Shown: positions 1 through 10,500 of the stretch, piece by piece
Layout: every line of letters starts with the position of its first letter
Numbering within the stretch: position 1 is the stretch's first letter
Source of the DNA: an uncultured Prevotella sp.
GTDB taxonomy: Bacteria; Bacteroidota; Bacteroidia; Bacteroidales; Bacteroidaceae
Direction of reading: 5' to 3'
NCBI GenBank assembly: GCA_905234845.1
Contig: CAJOIW010000013.1
Span: 1 to 45,986, forward strand
Length of the DNA: 45,986 nucleotides
The notes under the pieces: model-generated
Seen by the model: the letters and a program-made list of their open reading frames with translations, nothing else
Database searches by the model: none
What the model was told of the DNA's origin: nothing
Program-made: the position numbers and the translations under genes

Positions 1-145
1 GACCAAGAGAAAAATTGAATTTTAACACACCAAAAGAAGAGTTTTTCAAACATTATTCATAATTTTGCACCCAACTTGCACTTGCTGGTTGACTCTGCAG
101 AAGGTACTCGCGTTTGAGAATAAAAACAAAAAAATGTTTTTTTGT

Positions 146-176
146 TTTGTATTCTGCTCACTTAATCGTACCTTTG
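146..176 (+). promoter_or_regulatory. Bacteroidetes-type promoter of the lptD-like gene
   Basis: TTTG at 146-149 is followed by a 19-bp spacer and TACCTTTG at 169-176, an exact match to the known Bacteroidetes sigma-ABfr consensus (TTTG, about 19-21 bp, TAnnTTTG). Transcription would start near 182, leaving a leader of under 20 nt. The promoter lies upstream of the GTG at 200 and therefore excludes the longer open frame that begins at 65. Confidence 0.75.
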
Positions 177-199
177 CAGATTGTAAAGATTATTTACGA

Positions 200-3022
200 G
201 TGAGAAGGAAAACTATCATATCGCTATTATTGTTTGTAGCCATGTTTGTGGCGGCAGGCACACACACGTTTTCCTCATCCCTCATCAGCATCCCCCTATC
301 GGGAGGATTAGAGGGGAGATCCTCATCCCTCATCCCTTCTGACTCCATTCCAGACTCCATCCGTCTGGCCATTGAGGAACACAACAGACTGATTGATGAC
401 TCCATACGTCTCGACTCCATCTATCGTTCAAAGTCGAATGGCATCGAGGCACCTATCAACTACGAGGCGAAAGACTCCATGGTCTATCAAGCTGACACGA
501 AGTCGGCATGGCTCTTCGGTAATGCACAGGTGAAATATCAGAGTTACGACCTGAAGAGTGAGCGCATGATGGTCAGCATTGATAGCTCGCTTATACGCTC
601 GTTCGGTGTACGCGATACTACCGACACGCTGGGTATCAAACAAACAGGAACACCTGAGTTCAGCATGGGTCAGGATGCCTATGAGAGCCAAAACATCACC
701 TTTAACTTCAAGTCGAAGAAAGGTCTCATCAGCGATGTCTATACCGAGCAACAGGAGGGTTTCCTCAGAGGCAAAATAGCCAAACGCAACGACAACGGCG
801 ACCTCTATCTGGGCCACGGCACCTATACCACTTGCGACAAGGAGCACCCCGATTTCTACATTGCCCTGTCACGCGCAAAGGTACGGCCAGGCAAGGACGT
901 GGTGTTCGGACCTGCCTACATCGTAGTGGCCGATGTGCCCCTGCCGTTGGCCATTCCCTACGGATTCTTCCCCTTCACAAAGAGCTACTCCAGCGGATTC
1001 ATCATGCCCTCCTACGGTGATGAGAACAACCGCGGATTTTACCTGCGCGATGGCGGCTACTACTTCGCCATCAGCGATAAGATGGATCTGAAGCTACTTG
1101 GCGAGATTTACACAAAAGGATCGTGGGGATTGTCAGTGGCCTCGAACTATAACAAACGCTACAAGTACAACGGCTCGTTCCTCTTCAGCTATCAGGACAC
1201 AAAGACAGGCGACAAGGGTATGCCCGACTTTGCACGCGAGGAGAGTTTCAAGGTGCAGTGGAGCCATCATCAGGATGCCAAGGCCAACCCGTTCTCCTCG
1301 TTGTCGGCAAGCGTAAATTTCGCCACATCGAGCTATGAGCGAAACAACCTCACCTCGATGTATAACCCGCAGGCACTCACACAGTCGACACGCACCTCGT
1401 CGGTATCGTGGAGCACCACGTTCTCCAGCATCGGCATGACACTCAGCTCGTCGGCCAACCTGGCACAGAACATGCGCGACTCCACCGTCCAAATGACCCT
1501 ACCCGACCTCAACATCTCCATCTCGCGCTTCTATCCCTTCCGCCGTAAGCACATGGCAGGAAAGGAACGCTGGTATGAGAAAATATCCATGAGCTACACG
1601 GGACGCTTATCTAACTCCATCACCGACAAGGAAGACCACATCATGAAGGCCAACCTCATCAAGGAATGGCGCAACGGATTCGAGCATCGCATACCCGTAT
1701 CGGCCAATTTCACACTACTGAACTACATCAACGTCAGCCCGACGATAAGCTTTGCCGATCGTATGTACACCCGCAAGATTATGCGCTCGTGGGATACCAA
1801 TCAGCAAGTGGAGGTGGCCGATACGACCTACGGCTTCCACAATGTCTATGACTGGAACCTCTCGCTCGGACTGTCAACCAAAGTATATGGCTTCTGGACG
1901 CCAATAAAAGCCGTGAACAAGATGTTTGGCGATAAGATACAGGCCATCCGTCACGTGCTCACGCCAACCGTCAGCTTCAGCTATGCGCCCGACTTCGGTG
2001 CCGCGCGCTATGGCTACTGGGAAACGTATCAGCGCACCGATGCCGATGGCAACGTCTCACTCGTGCAATATTCGCCCTATGCCAATGCCCTTTACGGCGT
2101 TCCTAATACTGGAAAGACGGGAAGCGTGTTGATGTCGCTCGAGAACAATCTGGAGATGAAGATAAAGTCTGAGACCGACTCCACTGGCTTCAAAAGAATC
2201 AGTCTCATCGACAACCTCGGCCTGCGTATGTCTTACAACATGGCGGCCAAAGAACGTCCGTGGAGCGACCTGACTATGAACATCCGACTGAAATGGTGGA
2301 AGTCATACACGTTCAACCTGAACGCCGTCTTCGCCACCTATGCCTACGAGCTTGACGAGAAAGGCCGTCCTTATGTGGGCAACCACACCGAATGGGGCTA
2401 TGGTCGCTTCGGCCGGTTCCAGGGCATGTCGCAGAACTTCTCATACACGCTGACACCCGACAAGATAAAGAAATGGTTCTCACGGAGTTCAGACGACGAG
2501 GAGGACGATGAGGATTTGAACGACGAAGAAGGCATCGACACCGATATAGAGAGCAACATCGATGACGACATGGTCAATGGCCAGCGACGTGCCAAACGCA
2601 AGAGTGGTGGCGGGAAGGCCGAAACCGACGACGACGGCTACATGAAGTTCAACATGCCCTGGTCGCTGACCTTCGGCTACGGCATCACTATGCGCGAACA
2701 CACCGATGTCAAGAAGTTCAACACCAAACGCATGCGCTACCCCTATAAGTTCACGCAGACACTCAACGTAAGCGGTAACGTGCGCATCTCCGACGGGTGG
2801 AACATCGCCTTCTCGTCGGGCTACGACTTCGAAGCGCACAAAATGTCGATGACCACCGCCTCGCTGCAGCGCGACCTCCACTGCTTCAACATGTCATGCT
2901 CTGTAGTGCTCGCACCCTACACCAGCTATAACTTCTCGTTCCGCTGCAACGCGTCAACCCTCACCGATGCGCTGAAATACGACAAACGCTCAGGCTACTC
3001 CAACGCCGTACAATGGTATTAA
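200..3022 (+). CDS. lptD: LptD/OstA-like outer-membrane assembly protein
   Basis: Probable outer-membrane beta-barrel that places lipopolysaccharide on the cell surface, the role of the LptD family. The protein of about 940 residues begins with a basic stretch and a hydrophobic segment (ISLLLFVAMFVAAG), read as a signal peptide. Residues of roughly 90-140 resemble the OstA/LptA beta-jellyroll, and the rest is a long alternating aromatic pattern typical of barrels. An acidic run lies near residue 765. The GTG at 200 is chosen because the promoter ends at 176 and the signal peptide follows at once. Residues of about 25-45 are encoded by a repeat-like tract containing a 15-bp direct repeat (272-286 and 320-334) and a CCCCTATCGGGAGG-type palindrome; it looks inserted. 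The assignment to LptD, rather than another large barrel, is by general resemblance. Confidence 0.75.
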   Translation: MRRKTIISLLLFVAMFVAAGTHTFSSSLISIPLSGGLEGRSSSLIPSDSIPDSIRLAIEEHNRLIDDSIRLDSIYRSKSNGIEAPINYEAKDSMVYQADTKSAWLFGNAQVKYQSYDLKSERMMVSIDSSLIRSFGVRDTTDTLGIKQTGTPEFSMGQDAYESQNITFNFKSKKGLISDVYTEQQEGFLRGKIAKRNDNGDLYLGHGTYTTCDKEHPDFYIALSRAKVRPGKDVVFGPAYIVVADVPLPLAIPYGFFPFTKSYSSGFIMPSYGDENNRGFYLRDGGYYFAISDKMDLKLLGEIYTKGSWGLSVASNYNKRYKYNGSFLFSYQDTKTGDKGMPDFAREESFKVQWSHHQDAKANPFSSLSASVNFATSSYERNNLTSMYNPQALTQSTRTSSVSWSTTFSSIGMTLSSSANLAQNMRDSTVQMTLPDLNISISRFYPFRRKHMAGKERWYEKISMSYTGRLSNSITDKEDHIMKANLIKEWRNGFEHRIPVSANFTLLNYINVSPTISFADRMYTRKIMRSWDTNQQVEVADTTYGFHNVYDWNLSLGLSTKVYGFWTPIKAVNKMFGDKIQAIRHVLTPTVSFSYAPDFGAARYGYWETYQRTDADGNVSLVQYSPYANALYGVPNTGKTGSVLMSLENNLEMKIKSETDSTGFKRISLIDNLGLRMSYNMAAKERPWSDLTMNIRLKWWKSYTFNLNAVFATYAYELDEKGRPYVGNHTEWGYGRFGRFQGMSQNFSYTLTPDKIKKWFSRSSDDEEDDEDLNDEEGIDTDIESNIDDDMVNGQRRAKRKSGGGKAETDDDGYMKFNMPWSLTFGYGITMREHTDVKKFNTKRMRYPYKFTQTLNVSGNVRISDGWNIAFSSGYDFEAHKMSMTTASLQRDLHCFNMSCSVVLAPYTSYNFSFRCNASTLTDALKYDKRSGYSNAVQWY

Positions 3023-3130
3023 GGGAAATGAGAAATGATGGGCAAAGATCATGTATCCATTATGTTATTTTATTTATGGCCTAATCTGTTACCTTGCTGA
3101 TATGTCTAATCACTAAACCCTAAACAATAC

Positions 3131-4291
3131 ATGAAAACCAATTTCGACGAAATCATCGACCGCAGAAACTCTGGATGCTACAGCCACAACGGATTGCGGG
3201 AAGAGTTCGGGCGCAGCGACCTGCTGCCCATGTGGGTGGCCGACATGGACTTTGCCACACCACCATTCATCCTCAACGCGCTGAAGAAGCGACTCGACCA
3301 TCCCATCCTCGGCTATCCCAGCACCCCGACAGCCTATCGTCAGGCTATCGTCGACTGGGTCAGCTCTCACCATCAGTGGAACATACGCCATGAGTGGGTC
3401 AGCTATATCCCAGGCATCGTAAGAGGTATAGGACTGGTCGTCAACCACATGACCACCCCCGATGACGAAGTCGTCATCATGCCCCCCGTCTATCATCCCT
3501 TCCGCCACATCCCCGAGGGCAACAAGCGGAAAGTCGTCACATGTCCGCTTGATGGGTTTAGTATCGACTTCAATCGCTTGTCCGAGGTGTGCAACGAGAA
3601 GACCCGACTGCTCATCCTCTGCAACCCTCACAACCCCATCGGCATCTGCTGGGACAAGGAGACGCTCATCCGTCTGGCACACTTCTGCCACGAGAGACGC
3701 ATCCTCGTCATCAGCGACGAGATACACTGCGACATGGCACTCTTCGGAAACAAGCACATCCCCTTTGCCAGTGTGTCAGACGAGGCCGCCGACATCAGCA
3801 TCACCTTCCAAGCACCCACCAAGACGTTCAATATTGCCGGCATCGTCAACTCCTATGCCATTGTGCCCAACCCCGAGCTACGCCAACAGTTCATCGGCTG
3901 GCTCGAAGCCAATGAGTTCGACTATCCCCATATCTTCGCCCCCATAGCCACCATCGCAGCCTTCAGCGAAGAAGGCGAAGAATGGCGACAGCAGATGCTC
4001 CACTACGTGGAAGACAATATCCGCTTCGTGGAGGACTACTGCCACGAGCACCTACCGCAGATACATCCCATCCGCCCGCAGGCATCGTTCCTCGTATGGC
4101 TCGACTGCCATGAGCTCGGCCTCAGCCACGACGACCTCATCGACCTCTTCGTTAACCGTGCCCGCCTTGCCCTCAACGACGGAGCCATGTTCGGCAAAGA
4201 GGGTGACGGCTTCATGCGCCTCAACGTCGGCAAGCCTCGCACCATCGTCCGCCAAGCACTCGACCAATTGAAAACCGCAATAGAATCATAA
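3131..4291 (+). CDS. MalY/PatB-type PLP-dependent C-S lyase (aminotransferase fold I)
   Basis: Cytoplasmic pyridoxal-phosphate enzyme of the MalY/PatB group, most of which cleave the C-S bond of cystathionine or cysteine conjugates. The N-terminal PMWVADMDF (residues 33-41) is a MalY hallmark. NPHNPIG (165-171) contacts the cofactor, SDEIHCD (195-201) holds the aspartate that pairs with the PLP ring nitrogen, and Lys231 in APTKTFNIAG is the expected Schiff-base lysine. The length of 386 residues is normal for the family. It stands alone between the lptD-like gene (108 bp upstream) and a strong terminator, so it may be transcribed with the former; I see no good promoter of its own. The exact substrate cannot be told from sequence. 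Confidence 0.9.
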   Translation: MKTNFDEIIDRRNSGCYSHNGLREEFGRSDLLPMWVADMDFATPPFILNALKKRLDHPILGYPSTPTAYRQAIVDWVSSHHQWNIRHEWVSYIPGIVRGIGLVVNHMTTPDDEVVIMPPVYHPFRHIPEGNKRKVVTCPLDGFSIDFNRLSEVCNEKTRLLILCNPHNPIGICWDKETLIRLAHFCHERRILVISDEIHCDMALFGNKHIPFASVSDEAADISITFQAPTKTFNIAGIVNSYAIVPNPELRQQFIGWLEANEFDYPHIFAPIATIAAFSEEGEEWRQQMLHYVEDNIRFVEDYCHEHLPQIHPIRPQASFLVWLDCHELGLSHDDLIDLFVNRARLALNDGAMFGKEGDGFMRLNVGKPRTIVRQALDQLKTAIES

Positions 4292-4350
4292 ATAAAACAA
4301 CGTCCCATACTTTTTTGAAGAGTTCTTGACGAGCAAGGACCTCAAACAAT

Positions 4351-4387
4351 AAATGCCCATTTCCTTTTAACACGGAAATGGGCATTT
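4351..4387. terminator. Rho-independent terminator, probably bidirectional
   Basis: A perfect 14-bp inverted repeat, AAATGCCCATTTCC and its complement, closes a 9-nt loop. The A/T ends of the stem supply a U-tract in either direction. It lies between the PLP enzyme (+) and the 53-codon gene (-), two convergent units, and could serve both. Confidence 0.8.
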
Positions 4388-4408
4388 ACTAATTATTATT
4401 TTATGCCA

Positions 4409-4570
4409 TTACTCCCACATGTCAGGGAGGTCTTCTTCCTCCATCCATCCTTTAGCCTCAGCTTCACCATTGCCTTCATCATCTCCGCCACCAGAGAGTT
4501 GAGGTGCTTGAAGAAGATCTTGCGCTACGAAGACTATCTCGCTTTCAGGTATCATATATGTCTTTTTCAT
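4409..4570 (-). CDS. Small 53-residue protein, acidic, function unknown
   Basis: An intact short gene in the shadow of the large secreted protein upstream. It starts ATG at 4570, 17 bp after that gene's stop, with GGAGG 8 nt before the start, a strong ribosome site for this phylum. The product starts MKKTYMIPESEIVFVAQDLL, goes on through a Gly-rich SGGGDD stretch and ends in an acidic, Trp-containing tail (GWMEEEDLPDMWE). No signal peptide or membrane helix is seen. Short proteins with an 'MKKTY..P...' start are common in Bacteroidales and have no known function as far as I know. The tight spacing suggests co-translation with the upstream gene. The GG followed by a short tail vaguely recalls peptide leaders, but I see no maturation genes nearby. 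Confidence 0.8.
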   Translation of the reverse strand: MKKTYMIPESEIVFVAQDLLQAPQLSGGGDDEGNGEAEAKGWMEEEDLPDMWE

Positions 4571-4587
4571 ATTGTCATCCTCCTTCA

Positions 4588-7500
4588 TTATCTAATCACA
4601 ATCTTCTTTCCGTTCACGATATAGATGCCTGGTCTTAATGCATAATTTTTTATGCATAATTCATAATTATCTGCGACCTTCCGCCCCTGCAAATCATAAA
4701 CCGCATTATTATATCTATGAACTACAGGCTCTGAGGTATGAACTGGTGAAATCCCCGTCGTCTCATCGCCAATCTCAATGGCAAATTTAGCTGAGGTTGT
4801 GCTACCCTTCGGACCCTTAAAATAGGCGCGCATAGGCTTCACATTTACGGTTCCAGTGGCATGCATAAACTTATTTTTGCTGATGTAGAACACCTCAGCA
4901 TCATTTACATCATCGTCGGTTGACTCAGTCCTTCCTGCCACATCTATAGTAGTAGTTTTGGCAACACCAACCATCTTCCAACCAGAGGCTGCTGCCTCTA
5001 CCTCCACAACCGAAGGAGTGGAATAAAGAACTACATTTGAACCAGAATAGTTTACATTCTTCACAGGGTCTACATACATAGCAACAGGCTTATAAGCCGG
5101 AACGACATCATTCACTTCTCTGAATTTCATCACACCGTCAGCCACTCCGTCGGCACTATTTGTCACCTCAAAGAGTTCATAATATTTTGCATTCCCACTA
5201 TCACTTGTTACGTTGAATGGCAGGCAAACCGTACCCCAGCTATTAGGCACATAGCGTCGATAGGTAAAATCTTTCACCGTGATGTTGCCGTTGAACACGG
5301 GAGATGTGTTGTCTGGAATATTCAGCCAGTTCATCTGGTTTCCGTGGGTGTAATGAAGCACGATGTCAGCCAGTTCTATATCATTAGCACCCCACGTCTC
5401 ATCAATAATGAGCTTGAAGTATTTATACTCCTTTGAGGGAGCGCTAAGATGACGATGGCTGTAGACACAGTAGTTATCAGTGTTATTACCAATTTGCTGA
5501 TCGTTCTCAACTTTGTCAATCACTTCCCACGTGGCTTCTGGCACAGTACGGTCGTTACCTCCATAAAGCGTCCAACTCTTCGGATGACGGTCAGACCAAT
5601 AGTTGCGGTCGGACGACATTAACGAGTAACCATTGATGGAAACACCCTTACTTGTGTCAGCAGGGCCGAAGATGGCATATATGCCGTAACCGCCTGTTGT
5701 AAAACCTCCAGACCAATAGGTATTAGGATTGTTATCGAACAACGCTGTGCTGGCTATTCCCATATAGGGCACAAGTCCGTCAATGGGTTTAGAATCTAAG
5801 CCATCTATCTTAAAGTCGCTGAACTGGATAAGGTTTGACCCGTGGTTTGCGGTTATCTCAAGTTTGAAGTAGTTGTATCGGTTGTTAGTGGGATTGTCAA
5901 CAGTGAAGTCAACCCATGTGCACCTTTCAGCATTATACAGGGCGCTGTTATTGTTTTTACTGTCGATGAGTTGCCAACCTGAATCCGTGAGATCGGGATC
6001 AGAGTTGGCATTCATACCATACAGCCTCCATGTCTTGGGGTCGCGGTCGTGAGCATCGTTACCCGTAGCAATAGAGTATTTCGATACAGAAACGTTTTTA
6101 CCTGCCTTGAATATGAAATAATAAAGAGAATCACCAAATTTGTTGGGAGAGCATATCTTGCTAGTTGTGTCACCATCAACACCCTGAGCATAGGTTTGAT
6201 TAGTAGTACCACTTGATGAGCCACTGATGGCGGTATAGCCACTTGTGTCGTCGTTAAGCGCAAACTCTTGGAACTGTATAAGTCCATTGCCTTTGTTCTT
6301 GGTAATCTTCAGGAAGAAATAGTTATATTGATCATTGGTAGGATTGTCAACAGTATATTCTATTTTTGTGGATCTTTCGGTTGGATAATTGCTGACTTTA
6401 GTTTTCTTGTCAATCAGTTGCCAACCTGCACTGGTGTAAGTTGGATCCGCATTAGTGTTCATGCCATAGAGCTCCCATGATTGTGGGTCACGGCTTGCAT
6501 CATCATCGCCACTTACAAAATTATACTTGCTTACAGCTGTTGCGACATTTCTCTTGAAGATAACGTACCAGAATTTGCCTGCGTCTTCTGAGGTACATAC
6601 CTTCGTAGAGGTGCTGCCGTCGAAAACCGAAGGATAACCTTCACTGCCTGTGCCTCCCACGCCATCAATAGGAGTGTACGCAGCCCGATAGACTGGCTGA
6701 TAAGCTGGAATGAACTCCGAAATCTGAATGTCGCCAGCATAACCCGTCAAGCTAAGTTTATAATACTTATAGGCCTCGGGAGTGTTGAGGGCATAGTAAT
6801 ATGCCGTGTGGTTCTCTTTCTGCATCACCTGATTGTTGGCCTCACGCGCACGTACTATCTTTGTCCATGATGAGTGGCTGGCATCGGTCTTAGAAGCCTC
6901 GTCGTTACTGCCATAGATTTCCCACTCGCGGATGCGACGCCCAAAGGTGACATTATCGTTGGCAGTTACAAAGGTGTAACCCGACAATACGGTCTGTTCC
7001 GAGGCTTCGAAAAGTAATACTTTTTCAGTGGCATTGGTATACCATTTCGTATTGAGGTCGCTGTCCAGTGCCTTGTCACAACCTTCATTATTACCGAAGC
7101 CAGATCCTCCCGTGGCGGTAAAGGTAACATATTGCGCATTTCCCTCGTTTGCCGCTTCAGGCAGCTCTTCAGTAGTATAGCTTACGGTGTTGTTCATACT
7201 CTGAGCCAAGTTGATAAGGTTTGCTGCGTCGGCCAGTGGAATATAGATTTCGAGGCTCGACTTAAGCATATTACCGTCGACATGGGCTGATACCTCTTCG
7301 CTGTTCATGGCAGAACGCCAGAAGAACAGTTCGCTATAATTTCGCGAAACGCTATTGTCATTATCACCGATACTGAACGCAGTAGGTATCAGCGTTTCCT
7401 GAACATTCTGGCTTACTTTATTCACATAAAGGTACGTGCGTTGCTGCGCATAGTAGTGGGTGAGCGTTACGGTGTACCAGTCGTCGTTGTTCAATGTCTG

Positions 7501-10500
7501 GTCTACAGTTATGGTCGATGACCCGTTAGGTGATGTATAGTAAACCTTCTGTTCGCTATTCACGCCCACTGTGCCAACGGTTGTCGCGCCATGAGCAAAG
7601 GTAAATAGCTTGCCCACTGCATTGCCTTTCACTCTTACACTCAAGGTGAAGGGGTGAACAGTTCCCTCACCCGCAAAGTTAATCACATGGCCGCCATTGA
7701 GTGTGAGCGACTTGGTCTGGTCGCGGGTAGGCAGCGGTTTTTCTGCTTCCAATGCATCGAAGAGTGAGGGGGGCATGGCATACATGAATTCCATGTGTCC
7801 GGCTGTATTTGGATGGGCATCGTCGGCTCTATAACTGGTAACCCAGTGACCTGCGCCATCGTCGATAGCTCCAAGTACATTTATGGTGGGAACATCCCAC
7901 TGCTGCATCAGCAGGTTGAGACGTTTCACATAGCTATAGTCGTCGTTGTTGAAATCTGTACGGGTGTAGTTGTTCATCACCACAGGAATCTTACCATCCT
8001 GACGTGCCCTTGCCACAAGAGCTAACATATTATCGCGCCACTGTGTAAAAATCGCTTCTTGATTGCTGGCTCCATGAATGCCCTCATTGCCCAATGACAA
8101 GCCAAAGACCACATAACGCCCGAAATCGTGAATAAGCTCATCGTAACGGTTGTTGAGGTCATTGGTAGTGTTACCTCCGATGGAGATGCCCGAGGCCGTG
8201 AAGTTGTTATCTGAAGTTCCATCGTTGAAACGATTAGCCAACTGCTCACCATACTGATAGGCATAACCTTTGTTGCCGTTGGCACCCTGTCCGTTGCAGA
8301 CAGACGATCCGAAGAACGATATCTTGTTTTCGTCAATGGGTGCGTTGAGGTCGAAGGTATAGTTGCGCATGTCAAGTGTTACGGTATAGGTTCCTCGGTT
8401 CAGACGAATATTACCTACGCTGAATCCTTCACTGCCCATACCCACTTGTGTGCGGCTTCCGTTCACGCGTTTCACGGCGAGGTTGTCGGTGTTGTTGAAA
8501 GCGAAATAGAAATACTTATCCGAGAAGAGGAACACATTTCCTGCATCCATTGCCACCTGCTGTTCCCATACGCCATTGCCTTTGTAGGCAATCGTGGTGT
8601 TATCGTTGCAGATATTGCCCTTTACGTAGAGCGTAACAGGAATAACACTCACCTCCATCGTTCGCGAGTTAATACGTATGCGAACAACCTGTTCGGTAGC
8701 TTGGGTAAACGCACTTCCATTCACTCCGAGCACATCGTCAGTTGAGCCTTGCCCCAAGGTTACAGTAGTGTTGTCTGTTGTTGTGGCACTGAAGGAATAG
8801 GAACCATTCTGAAGTTTTACATAGGTTTCGTAAACGCCAGTTGATGTTCCATTAGGACGCAATTCCGTCATTGTCACATCTGTTCCTCCTTCTACAGCAG
8901 AACCTGTCACTTTCAAGCTACTGACCGTAAAGGGAGTAATGGCGGGCGCACCAGTACTCAACTCTTCTATCTTCATCATGTTCAGATGAGCCAGACTGCG
9001 TGCAGCCTCTATTGTGAAGGTAATGGTACCGTCGAAATAGGGACTGATGGGTTGACTGATAGGAGAATTATAAATATTGCCTTGTATGCGACCGATATTA
9101 GCTTGTTTCATAGGATCTGACACATCTACCAGTCCGCCGACAGCACTACCCGAAGTAGTTATCTTCGTTTGCCAACTGTTGATACCCTCAAAACGATACC
9201 AGCTCTGCCGGTTATCATCTCCATTATTTCCAATACGGCATCCAAATGTCGTGAAACGATATTTCTTTGAAGGATCAAGCCCTGAGAAGGTAATACTGGT
9301 AGATCCGTTAGCGTCGAGATAGAGGTAGTCGCGGGTAGCATCCTCAATATCCATGTCATACAGCGTTGCCATATTGAAGTTGTCGCCTACCAAACCGCCT
9401 GAATTGTTCGACGCGGTTGTTCCGTTTGTTTTGGCATTTTTGTTCATCGTAGCGGTAATACCCGACGATTGACTGCTGGTGTTGAGCAGACTATAGGCTG
9501 AGCCTGCGGGTATGACATCGTTGCTGGTGGAATAAATGTTATTCCACTTGCGCGAATACTTATCCACATCGACAGCGATACCATGGTCGCGGCCTGTCGA
9601 GCCTTGCACCTCACCAAAGTCGATAAGCAGGGTTTGTGTCGTAGTCAAATCAGCATTGGGACGGGGATAACCTGTGAATTCCTCTATTTTCATAGCATTC
9701 AGGTGTACCATGCCACCATCAGCCTTCTTGCCAATAGAGAGTGTTATATTTCCATTGACATCGGGGAAAATAATGTCGGAGGGAATCACATTGGCATTGT
9801 TGCCGTTATAGTCATTGGCACCGATATAGTAGCCGTATGTCTTACCCGCCTCTTGCTGAGTGGCACTCCACATGTTTTCTCCATTGTAGATGAAGTATGC
9901 GGTGCGTTCATCGTCGTTCACACGGCACCCGAAAGTATAGAACCGATAGCCATGTTCGCGGTTGAGGTTGCGGAAAGTGATGATGTTGTAGTCCTGATGC
10001 CCTTCTACAAAGAGGTAATCCTGAGTGGCGGAGGCTATAGCCATATCGCCCAAGAGGTCGGCAGACGGTGCTGTAAGTCCGCCACCGCCACTCATGCCGT
10101 TACTCATGAAGCGTGTTTTCGCGATAATACTATAACCCGTAGACTGGTTGTTCGAGTTTACGATGGGGAATTGAACACCGGAGAACAGGTAGTTATTCCC
10201 ACACGTGTGGACATTGCTCCAATAGTTGCCATTGCTGTCAGCCCCTTCGGTCTTGGTTCCGCGACTGGTGTTGGTTCCAGGTTCACCGAAGTCGATATAC
10301 ATGCGTTGCACCAACTGTACGTTGTTATAAACGCGACTGGCACCCTCGACCTCCTCAATCTTCATGGCATTCAGATACGCCATGTCGCCATCTACCTGAC
10401 GGATGTAGAGATGAATGCAGCCATTAACGTCGGGATAGATCTCGGGACTTTGCAATATGTTATTGTTATTTCCATTGTATCCGTTAGCACCAATACCACT

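Noticed and set aside
60..67. TAATTTTG, a second possible promoter box upstream of the lptD-like gene
   Set aside because: No TTTG at the right distance, and the promoter at 146-176 is complete.
65..199. N-terminal extension of the LptD-like protein by 45 codons
   Set aside because: An exact promoter (146-176) lies inside it and the extension precedes a normal signal peptide.
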